From an uncultured Porphyromonadaceae bacterium (lineage in GTDB: Bacteria > Bacteroidota > Bacteroidia > Bacteroidales > Muribaculaceae): a stretch of DNA of 64,000 nucleotides. This document shows, piece by piece, positions 53,255 through 61,977 of this stretch (within the stretch, counting starts at the first letter, position 1; every line of letters starts with the position of its first letter). The translations under genes and the position numbers were made by a program. The notes beneath the pieces are model-generated. The model saw nothing but the letters and a program-made list of their open reading frames with translations, was not told where the DNA came from and searched no databases. The DNA is taken from positions 62,001-126,000 of the forward strand of contig CANOLV010000004.1 in assembly GCA_947567425.1 (NCBI GenBank), in the 5' to 3' direction.

Positions 53255-54211
53255 TCAGCGTGCTTCCCATCCGAGGGCGCTTGCCCCGAGCACGGCGGCA
53301 TCGCTCTCTTTAAGCTCGGAGAGGAGGAGTTTGGTCTTACCCTTGAATATGTTCAGCATGTTGCGCTCCATGGTTTCCTTTATCGGCTTCATCAGAAGGT
53401 CGCCTGCTCGGGTCAGGCCGCCGAACAGCACGATTGCTTCCGGACTGCTGAAGCACACGAAATTACAGAATGCGCGTCCCATGATTTCGCCGGTATATTC
53501 AAATATTTCCTTGGCGAGTTTGTCGCCAAGCATGGCGGCGTCGTAAACGTCTTTAGAGGTGATATCCTCTACCGGAAGCTCGCGGAGACGCGAGGGTTCT
53601 GTGCGCATTTCGAGGAATTCGCGGGCTGTACGTGCTACGCCGGTAGCCGAGCAGTATGCTTCGAGGCATCCTGTACGGCCGCATCCGCAGATTCTGCCGT
53701 TGTTGGGCTTGACTACCACGTGTCCGAGTTCACCGGCAAATCCATCATGTCCGTAGACAAGTTGTCCGTTGACTACGATTCCGCTTCCTACTCCTGTGCC
53801 GAGCGTGATCATTACGAAGTCTTTCATTCCGCGGGTCACGCCGTAGGTCATTTCGCCTATGGCGGCCGCGTTGGCGTCATTGGTGATGGCCACCGGCACG
53901 CCGAAAGCTTCGCGGAGCAGTTCTGCTAAAGGAATGGTGCCTTTCCATGGAAGGTTCGGCGCCATTTCGATGCATCCTGTGTAGTAGTTGGCGTTTGGTG
54001 CTCCCACGCCTATGCCTGCTATTTTATCGGTGGCGTCGTTGTTCTCAAGAAGTGTGTCAAGGGCTGACTTCAGTTCAGCGATGTAGTCCTTCACTTCAGG
54101 GTGTTTCCCGGTCTTGATTGAGCCGCTTGCGATAACATTTCCGCGTGCATCCACTATTCCGAATACGGTATTGGTACCTCCTATGTCGATACCTACTACA
54201 TAAGGTTTCAT
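53255..54211 (-). CDS. ROK-family glucokinase
   Basis: The 318-aa enzyme has the N-terminal phosphate-binding motif GIDIGGTNTVFGIVD, the sugar-binding segments NDANAAAIGE and ELGHVV, the ROK zinc motif CGCGRTGCLEAYCS, and the second phosphate motif IVLFGGLTRAGDLL. These features identify a bacterial ROK sugar kinase; glucose is the most likely substrate, but related kinases use other hexoses. It would channel sugar from the glycosidases in the window into glycolysis. No DNA-binding domain is present, so it is not a ROK repressor. A -7 element lies about 42 bp upstream. Confidence 0.93.
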   Translation of the reverse strand: MKPYVVGIDIGGTNTVFGIVDARGNVIASGSIKTGKHPEVKDYIAELKSALDTLLENNDATDKIAGIGVGAPNANYYTGCIEMAPNLPWKGTIPLAELLREAFGVPVAITNDANAAAIGEMTYGVTRGMKDFVMITLGTGVGSGIVVNGQLVYGHDGFAGELGHVVVKPNNGRICGCGRTGCLEAYCSATGVARTAREFLEMRTEPSRLRELPVEDITSKDVYDAAMLGDKLAKEIFEYTGEIMGRAFCNFVCFSSPEAIVLFGGLTRAGDLLMKPIKETMERNMLNIFKGKTKLLLSELKESDAAVLGASALGWEAR

Positions 54212-54252
54212 TCAATAAAGTGTTATTAGTTAGTGTCAAATTCTATACTTTA

Positions 54253-54260
54253 CAAAGGTA
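54253..54260 (-). promoter_or_regulatory. -7 element of the glucokinase gene
   Basis: The minus strand reads TACCTTTG. The -33 is unclear. Confidence 0.45.
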
Positions 54261-54311
54261 GTCAAAATTCGACATATCCCTAATTTGATATAGTTAAAAT
54301 CGTTAAAATTG

Positions 54312-55019
54312 TCAATCTTCGAGGTAAAAAACGATTGTTGACACCACTCTGATCTTCTTGAGATATGGGGTGTAGGGGTCGCGGTCCTCAATGGAGAACT
54401 GGCCCTGCGAGGCTGTCTTTATCTTTCCGAGACGGCTTTGGGAGTCGGCCGCGAATTTGTCGGCGGCTTCGCGAGCGTTGTGGGTTGCCTCGGCTATCAT
54501 CTCTGGTTTTACATCGTTGAGGCTGGTGTATTCGTAGATGGTCTGGTACTGGTAGTCGCCGGCAGTGATGGCCACTCCGTCTTTAAGAAGCTCCGTCTGC
54601 CGCTTGATAAGTTCGTTGACTTTCTCCACATTGTTTGATGTCACTACTATTACGGAAGTGACGTTGTAGCGGTATGGGCGGTCGTTGGATCCGTAGCGTT
54701 CCGCCTGCAGGTCGACAATGTTGGGGGCCTGTACGAGAATCTCGGATTCGGTGATGCCGTTGGCTTTCAGAAATTTCACCACAGTGGCGTTTGTGCGGGT
54801 GATTTTGTCGTATATGGCCGATAGGTCGTTGCCCACTTCCTTGCATACGATAGGCCATGTGACCTTGTTGGCCGTCACTTCCTTTTCCGCGAGACCTCTG
54901 ACGGTCACTACTCTGTCGCGGTAACTGAAATTGTCGAATCCGGCTTTGATGAACACTCCTAAGAAGAATATGCCGGCCGCGATAAGGAGGGCCGGAATGA
55001 TTTTTGTGAATGATTTCAT
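54312..55019 (-). CDS. SIMPL-domain (DUF541) protein
   Basis: The 235-aa protein has an N-terminal signal anchor (about 8-28) and then the SIMPL domain (about 35-230). Typical segments are VTVRGLAEKEVTANKVTWPI at the start, LKANGITESEILVQAPNIVD in the middle, and an Asn-rich VVTSNNVEKVNEL before the end. SIMPL proteins are periplasmic oligomers of unclear function, some linked to oxidative stress or surface properties. It is encoded alone between the glucokinase and the TlpA-type lipoprotein genes. Length is normal for the family. Confidence 0.9.
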   Translation of the reverse strand: MKSFTKIIPALLIAAGIFFLGVFIKAGFDNFSYRDRVVTVRGLAEKEVTANKVTWPIVCKEVGNDLSAIYDKITRTNATVVKFLKANGITESEILVQAPNIVDLQAERYGSNDRPYRYNVTSVIVVTSNNVEKVNELIKRQTELLKDGVAITAGDYQYQTIYEYTSLNDVKPEMIAEATHNAREAADKFAADSQSRLGKIKTASQGQFSIEDRDPYTPYLKKIRVVSTIVFYLED

Positions 55020-55090
55020 GTGCTGTTTGGTTATTAAATTTCTTATGATATAACTATTGCGTGTTGATTAAAGTTCTGTACTTCGGAGCG

Positions 55091-56941
55091 TCATTTTGAG
55101 GCTACGGCTTCGAGGAGCGTCTTTTTCATAAGGTTGTGGTCGCGGAAGTCAGGACGGCCTGAGGCATTGCCGTTGCGGTCCACCATGATGTAGTAAGGTA
55201 TGCCGTCGACTTTGAATTGGTCTCTGATGGCATTGATCTGATCCTCTGTAAGTCGGTAGTGTATGCCTTTGATGTCGGGTAGCATCGACATGTATTTTGC
55301 TTCGGGCGACGATTCGTCGGCGATGTATATCCACACTATGTCGTCGCTCGAAAGTTCAGTGGATTTGAGCGGCTCGTTGTGGGCGAGTGCATGGCGGCAC
55401 GGACCGCACCATGTGTTCCATAGGTCGACGAGCACGACTTTGCCTTTATGTGGAGCTGTGATGGCGCTTAACAGCTTGTCGGGCGTCGCATCGGGTGTCG
55501 GGGTCAGCAATCCTGAATCTGCATATTTCTCTCTTAATGACCGGGTCCTTTCCTGACGGGCTGAAGCCGCTTCGGCAAAGAAGTCGCCATATTCAGCGAG
55601 TCGCTTAAGGTCGGCTTCTGTGAGCGCGAGTTGCGATGCTTTTCCGCAGGCTTCCGAATATGCGCTTATTGCGGAGGTCAGCGGAGTAGAAGCTCCATAT
55701 TGGCGCCAGTCGATATTGTTGTTGTCGATTCCGAACAGAAGCAGGCGCGGGTTGCCTGTGTCAAACAGAGCGCCGATTGTGGCGAGCTGCTCCGGTTCGA
55801 GAGCCGTAGTGGCGATTGAAACCCGGCTGATACGTCCTGCCATGGGATTGGAGTTATAGTAGTTTGATGCGATTAGTCTTGCCGGATTCGAGGCTGCGTT
55901 CATCACCTCGGCCTGCATGTTGAGCATGGCCATCTCCTTGGCCTGTGCGGGAATGTCATAGGAAGTGATTGAGTCGGACCATTCTTTATAGAAAGCCAGC
56001 AGTTTGTCGGTGAACAGGTCGGGGGTGTCGGAAAGCGAGAAGCGTCCCTCGGCAAGAAGATCGTTGGTGAACTCTCTGGAGTATTGTCCCCGATAGAAAT
56101 TCATAACCGAGTATGATCCGTCGGTTAAAATGTTGTTGCGTTTGTCTGATGAGAAGTTCTGCCTGTTTTTGGGCGATACGTTGAACGGACGGATATATAC
56201 GTTGGTCTCTTCTCCCGGTGCTATCCAGATGTCATTGTAGCCGAATCCGAGGTCTGACTCCACGACAAAGGCTCTTGCGGGTCCGGCGAGCGGTATGGAT
56301 ATGGAAGCTGTTCCGTCGGCACCGGCTTTAACCGTATATTCCTCATGGCCTCCTTCAAGAGGCTCGACATAAAGGGCCATGTTTGCCGGCATGCCGTCGC
56401 GGTAGCCTATCATCTGTATGTTGACAATTGCGGTATCCACTTTCAGCACCGGCATAGGGAGGCTGTCGCTGTCGGGAACCTTTTTCAAGTGTGCGGGCAG
56501 AGCGTCGGTAAATGTGTCGCCGGTGCGGTCGCCGACAGCGTCTATACCCCATATCTGCCATCCGCCGGGTTCTTCTATAAAGTCAAATGATTCGGTAGAT
56601 GCTGGAAGCGGCTCGAATATCAGCTTGAACTGCGTCTTCCCTGAGTCGGGCATCCATAGCTCTTTGCCGGGCTCTATGCCTTCGGCCGAAACCAAGGCAT
56701 AGCTTTTGCCATCTGCCGCGAGGGTGGTGGTGGGTGCTATCTTTATCCAATAATGGGGCCGGTATTCTACGCTGATATCTATTATTGTGGCGGAATCAGT
56801 AAGCTCGACGCGGGTCACGTCGAGACTTCGGGTATTATTTGCTTCCGTGGAGGGATTCTCTACCGTGCGCGGAATTTTATGGCCGCATGCGGTGAGAAGT
56901 GCAGCAAGGACAAGTAATGCGATAAATGAATGAAACTTCAT
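55091..56941 (-). CDS. Lipoprotein with C-terminal TlpA-like thioredoxin domain
   Basis: I place the start at ATG 56941 (MKFHSFIALLVLAALLTACG); the open frame extends to 57178, but those residues are AT-rich and include the promoter. The 616-aa protein has a lipobox LTAC (Cys19), a beta-rich N-terminal part (about 30-320), a helical part (about 330-470) and a TlpA-type thioredoxin domain (about 470-616). The redox site is WCGPC at 511-515, and cis-Pro582 follows in GIPYYIMVD. It probably reduces or oxidises disulfides in periplasmic partners. Large TlpA-type lipoproteins are common in Bacteroidales. Confidence 0.88.
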   Translation of the reverse strand: MKFHSFIALLVLAALLTACGHKIPRTVENPSTEANNTRSLDVTRVELTDSATIIDISVEYRPHYWIKIAPTTTLAADGKSYALVSAEGIEPGKELWMPDSGKTQFKLIFEPLPASTESFDFIEEPGGWQIWGIDAVGDRTGDTFTDALPAHLKKVPDSDSLPMPVLKVDTAIVNIQMIGYRDGMPANMALYVEPLEGGHEEYTVKAGADGTASISIPLAGPARAFVVESDLGFGYNDIWIAPGEETNVYIRPFNVSPKNRQNFSSDKRNNILTDGSYSVMNFYRGQYSREFTNDLLAEGRFSLSDTPDLFTDKLLAFYKEWSDSITSYDIPAQAKEMAMLNMQAEVMNAASNPARLIASNYYNSNPMAGRISRVSIATTALEPEQLATIGALFDTGNPRLLLFGIDNNNIDWRQYGASTPLTSAISAYSEACGKASQLALTEADLKRLAEYGDFFAEAASARQERTRSLREKYADSGLLTPTPDATPDKLLSAITAPHKGKVVLVDLWNTWCGPCRHALAHNEPLKSTELSSDDIVWIYIADESSPEAKYMSMLPDIKGIHYRLTEDQINAIRDQFKVDGIPYYIMVDRNGNASGRPDFRDHNLMKKTLLEAVASK

Positions 56942-56984
56942 ATATGAAAAATTTGATGTAAAATGCATAATTGATATACGAAAG

Positions 56985-56992
56985 CAAAGATA
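56985..56992 (-). promoter_or_regulatory. -7 element of the TlpA-type lipoprotein gene
   Basis: The minus strand reads TATCTTTG, 44 bp upstream of the proposed start, which supports the shorter protein. The -33 is weak. Confidence 0.5.
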
Positions 56993-57120
56993 GTGAAATT
57001 TAGTATACATAGATCTTATGATGGAAGATATTTTAATATTCACTTTTATCTGCATCGGCCGGATGTCCAAAATTGTAAAATAAATATCCGATTTTAAATG
57101 TCTGTGATGTCTATTCATGC

Positions 57121-57128
57121 TAAATTTG
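57121..57128 (+). promoter_or_regulatory. -7 element of the xylan cassette
   Basis: TAAATTTG lies 42 bp before the esterase ATG at 57170. A clear -33 is absent, as expected for a promoter that needs the HTCS activator. Confidence 0.5.
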
Positions 57129-57160
57129 TTCCCGTCACCAAAATAGTTTAACCGAAATAA

Positions 57161-58288
<1,128 letters not shown>

Positions 58289-58294
58289 ACAGTC

Positions 58295-60829
58295 ATGCCG
58301 AATACATTTATCAATAGATTTTTTGCTGTAGCCGCAGGAGTGTCGGCGGCAGTCGGCCTTTGTGCGCAGAATCCGATTATACGGGATCAGTTTACGGCCG
58401 ATCCCACGGCGCGTGTGTTCAACAATAAGATGTATCTTTATCCCTCGCACGACATTCCAAGTCCGATCGACGAGCTTAAGGAATGGTTCTGCATGGCTGA
58501 CTACCATGTGTTCTCGTCGGAAAATCTGACCGATTGGAAGGATCATGGAGTTATCGTGTCGCAGACTACGGTGCCCTGGGTGAAATCAGACTCATACACT
58601 ATGTGGGCCCCCGACTGTGTGGAAAAGAACGGCAATTATTATTTTTATTTTCCGGCAGGACCGAAAGGCGAACAGCGGGGTTTCCGCATAGGAGTGGCTG
58701 TCGGCCAGAGTCCTGAAGGTCCGTTCATGCCTATGCCTCGACCTATCGAGGGAATTATGGGCATAGATCCGTGTGTGCTTATCGACGACGACGGGTCATC
58801 GTATATCTATTGGTCGGGAATGGGTATGAAGGGTGCCAGATTGAACGACGACATGGTGAGCCTCGCATCCGAGCCGGTCAATATCGAATCTTTGCCCGAA
58901 GGATTTAAGGAGGGGCCGTTCGTGTTCAAGCGCGAGGGCAAATATTACTATACATTTCCCTGGGTCAAGGACAAGACGGAGACTCTTGCATACGCTATGG
59001 GCGACTCGCCGCTCGGACCGTTTACTTTCAAGGGTCTTATTATGGATGAGTCACCCGTAGGATGCTGGACAAATCACCATTCTATAGTTGAATATGACGG
59101 ACAGTGGTATCTATTCTATCATCATAATGATTATTCTCCCGATTTTGACAAAAATAGGTCGGCGAGGATAGATTCTCTGAAGTTCAATCCCGACGGTACC
59201 ATTGTCAAGGTGGTTCCGACGCTGCGTGGAGTAGGACTGACAGATGCCCGCACGCACATTCAGATGGACCGCTACAGCGACATATCCAAAAAGGGTGTCT
59301 CGATTGACTATCTTGACAAGTCGGACCGGTTTGCGGGATGGAAGACACTGTTGAAAAACCGCGGGGCCTGGACCCGCTATAACAGCGTGGACTTCGGCGA
59401 CAAGCCCGTCACTCATGTCACGGCCAGAGTGCTTGCTCCAAAGGGTGGACAGCTTGCAGTGTCTGTTGACGGAGTAGGCGGCGACGGCCGCATAGGGGTG
59501 CTTGACTTGAAGCCTTCCAAGCAATGGACAGAGGTGTCCGTACCGGTTTCGGGAACGGCGCCCGTTGGAGTCCGCGACCTTTACATGGAGCTTGTCAAGG
59601 GCGGTGGAGTAGAGGTCGACTGGATCGGTTTTGATGCGCTCCCATGGACGGCAGGTGCATTCCAGACCGGACGCTACCGCAATCTTTTCGCAGAGATGGG
59701 ATACAGTCAGGCTGAAATCGATGCCAGACTTGATTCAATATACAATGGACTTTTTACGGGTCCGGACAAAGTCTATTTTGAAGTCGGACCCGACATGGCT
59801 TATATCAGCGACATAAAGAACCATGATGTACGCACTGAAGGCATGTCGTATGGCATGATGATTGCCGTGCAACTGGACAAAAAGGACGTGTTTGACCGTC
59901 TGTGGCGTTGGAGCAAGAAGCACATGCAGCATCAGGATGGCGACAACAAAGGATATTTCGCATGGAGCTGCTCGACCGACGGCCGACGCAATTCGCAGGG
60001 CGCCGCATCTGACGGCGAGCTATACTTTGTGACGGCTTTGGTGTTTGCATCCAACCGTTGGGGCAATTCCACAGGCATCGATTATCTGTCGGAAGCACGC
60101 CACATAGTCGACTGCTCGATGCAGAAAGTGGGCAAGTCGAGGACTGCGCCGCTGATCGACGTGGAGAAGAAGCTGATCACATTCACCCCCGACCGTTGGG
60201 GCGGACGGTTCACCGATCCGTCGTACCACGTGCCTGCATTCTATGAAGTATGGGCGAAATGGCTCGACGACGGACGTTCGCAGTTCTGGCAGGAATGTGC
60301 CGACCGTAGCCGTGAGTATCTCCACACGTGCATTCATCCGCAGACCGGGCTAAATCCTGACTATAGCAACTATGACGGATCGCTCCTTGGCGGCAACCGA
60401 ATCATAGGCGATGCCTTCCGCTTCGATTCATGGCGTGTGCCGATGAACATCGCCCTTGACTATTCATGGTCATGCGCCGACGGCGATTGGCAGCGCGGCT
60501 ATGCCGACCGCATACAGAATTTCTTGTATTCCAAAGGTATCGACGACTTTGTCGACCAATATAATGTCGACGGTACGGATGTCGACGAAGTGCTGAAAGC
60601 AGGTGAACACCAGAAACTGCGCCATTCGCTCGGGCTTGTGGCCACATCGGCCGCCGCATCGCTCGCCGCCACGGATATGAAGAGCCGTGAGTTCGTCGAC
60701 CGGCTGTGGAATGCTCGCCATGAGCCGTATGACGACGGATATTTCGATGCTTATTATGACGGCCTTCTGCGCCTGTTCGCGTTCATGCATCTGAGTGGCA
60801 ATTATAGAGTGATCACCCCATCGATATAA
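58295..60829 (+). CDS. Three-module xylan enzyme: GH43, CBM6-like, GH8
   Basis: The 844-aa protein has a signal peptide (about 1-24), a GH43 five-blade propeller (about 25-320), a CBM6-like jelly roll (about 325-450) and a GH8 (alpha/alpha)6 barrel (about 452-844). The GH43 triad appears as Asp36 (TADPTA), Asp158 (GIDPC) and Glu206 (KEGPF). In GH8 the general acid is Glu515 (RTEGMSYGMM) and the candidate base Asp711 (FRFDSWR), as in reducing-end xylose-releasing exo-oligoxylanases. One polypeptide could thus remove side or terminal residues and trim the reducing end. The reading frame is continuous, without frameshift. The second gene of the unit. Confidence 0.93.
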   Translation: MPNTFINRFFAVAAGVSAAVGLCAQNPIIRDQFTADPTARVFNNKMYLYPSHDIPSPIDELKEWFCMADYHVFSSENLTDWKDHGVIVSQTTVPWVKSDSYTMWAPDCVEKNGNYYFYFPAGPKGEQRGFRIGVAVGQSPEGPFMPMPRPIEGIMGIDPCVLIDDDGSSYIYWSGMGMKGARLNDDMVSLASEPVNIESLPEGFKEGPFVFKREGKYYYTFPWVKDKTETLAYAMGDSPLGPFTFKGLIMDESPVGCWTNHHSIVEYDGQWYLFYHHNDYSPDFDKNRSARIDSLKFNPDGTIVKVVPTLRGVGLTDARTHIQMDRYSDISKKGVSIDYLDKSDRFAGWKTLLKNRGAWTRYNSVDFGDKPVTHVTARVLAPKGGQLAVSVDGVGGDGRIGVLDLKPSKQWTEVSVPVSGTAPVGVRDLYMELVKGGGVEVDWIGFDALPWTAGAFQTGRYRNLFAEMGYSQAEIDARLDSIYNGLFTGPDKVYFEVGPDMAYISDIKNHDVRTEGMSYGMMIAVQLDKKDVFDRLWRWSKKHMQHQDGDNKGYFAWSCSTDGRRNSQGAASDGELYFVTALVFASNRWGNSTGIDYLSEARHIVDCSMQKVGKSRTAPLIDVEKKLITFTPDRWGGRFTDPSYHVPAFYEVWAKWLDDGRSQFWQECADRSREYLHTCIHPQTGLNPDYSNYDGSLLGGNRIIGDAFRFDSWRVPMNIALDYSWSCADGDWQRGYADRIQNFLYSKGIDDFVDQYNVDGTDVDEVLKAGEHQKLRHSLGLVATSAAASLAATDMKSREFVDRLWNARHEPYDDGYFDAYYDGLLRLFAFMHLSGNYRVITPSI

Positions 60830-60838
60830 TAGACAGTT

Positions 60839-61870
60839 ATGAATACAAACCATATATTCCTGGTAGGTTCGCTCATAGTGCTGGGCGCGTGCGGAGGCAG
60901 TCCGTCACAAAAAAGTGTCTCTGACACAGTGGCGGTGGCCGATTCTTTGAATACGTTTGTTTTTGCCGGCAACCCGATTGTCCGTGACAAGTTTACCGCC
61001 GATCCGGCTCCGATGGTGCATGACGGACGTCTGTATCTATATGTCGGGCACGATGAATTTTATGAAGGTCAGGATTCGGCATCCGGTGGCAAGGAGTTCA
61101 ACATCACCGAATGGCTATGCTATTCTACGGCCGACATGCATACATGGGCCGACCATGGGCCAGTGCTCCGACCCACCGACTTTGAGTGGGCTGTAGGCGA
61201 GGCTTGGGCTTCACAGGTTGTGGAGCGCGATGGGAAATTCTACTATTACACTACCGTTCAGGGCGGTGAGCCGTATGTGGGCAAGTGTGTCGGCGTGGCT
61301 GTCAGCGACAGTCCTACCGGGCCGTTTGTCGATGCCATAGGTAAGCCGTTGGTGAGCGACGACATGACCGACAATGGTCTACGCGGATGGTGGAACGACA
61401 TAGACCCCACGGTTTTGGTCGACGGCGATGATGCATGGTTATGCTGGGGCAACAGCACATGTTTCCTTGCCAAGCTGAAACCGAACATGACGGAGATCGA
61501 CGGTAAGATCGAGGTGCTCGACTTGCCCAATTATGTCGAAGGCCCTTGGCTTCATAAGGCTGGCGATAAATATTATCTGACCTACGCCTCGTTCGGCAAA
61601 GGTGCGGAGACGATATCTTACGCCACGGCACCGTCGATGAGCGGTCCGTGGACACCATGGGGAGAACTGACAGGACGTGCTGAGAACAGCTTCACCATAC
61701 ATCCGGGAATTGTCGAGTTCAACGGCGCATGGTATCTCTTCTATCACAACGCGGTGCTTGAACTTGACGGACACAAGGGGGCTATAGGGCGTCGGTCGGT
61801 CTGTGTCGACACTCTGCGTTACGACGAAAAAGGCCATATAATCCCTGTCGTCCAGACATTATCATTGTAA
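60839..61870 (+). CDS. GH43 glycosidase, lipoprotein
   Basis: The 343-aa protein has a lipobox LGAC (Cys18) and one GH43 propeller (about 45-340). The catalytic base is Asp55 in TADPAPM, the modulator Asp lies in WWNDIDPTVL, and the acid Glu in VEGPWLHK. HPGIVEFNGAWYLFYHN near the C-terminus is typical of GH43 xylosidase/arabinofuranosidase types. The lipid anchor differs from the soluble GH43-CBM6-GH8 product next to it, so the two would work in different positions in the envelope. It lies 9 bp after the fusion gene and is followed by a strong hairpin. Confidence 0.92.
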   Translation: MNTNHIFLVGSLIVLGACGGSPSQKSVSDTVAVADSLNTFVFAGNPIVRDKFTADPAPMVHDGRLYLYVGHDEFYEGQDSASGGKEFNITEWLCYSTADMHTWADHGPVLRPTDFEWAVGEAWASQVVERDGKFYYYTTVQGGEPYVGKCVGVAVSDSPTGPFVDAIGKPLVSDDMTDNGLRGWWNDIDPTVLVDGDDAWLCWGNSTCFLAKLKPNMTEIDGKIEVLDLPNYVEGPWLHKAGDKYYLTYASFGKGAETISYATAPSMSGPWTPWGELTGRAENSFTIHPGIVEFNGAWYLFYHNAVLELDGHKGAIGRRSVCVDTLRYDEKGHIIPVVQTLSL

Positions 61871-61932
61871 AGTCTTAGTGGAAAGATTGTTTAGGTTTAG
61901 ATTCTTTTGAGGTTATGCGCCGGGTTGGCGCT

Positions 61933-61977
61933 GAAGAGCTGTCTGGACGGATGTCCGGGCAGCTCTTCTTCTTTATA
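61933..61977. terminator. Terminator between the xylan cassette and the HTCS gene
   Basis: A 16-bp stem (61933-61948 with 61953-61968, including two G-U pairs) with a GGAT loop is followed by TTCTTTAT. It lies 62 bp past the GH43 stop and abuts the convergent HTCS gene, which it may also serve. Confidence 0.75.

Noticed and set aside
58534..58716. Frameshift within the GH43-CBM6-GH8 gene suggested by short alternative ORFs
   Set aside because: The 844-codon main frame is uninterrupted and all module landmarks are in that frame.
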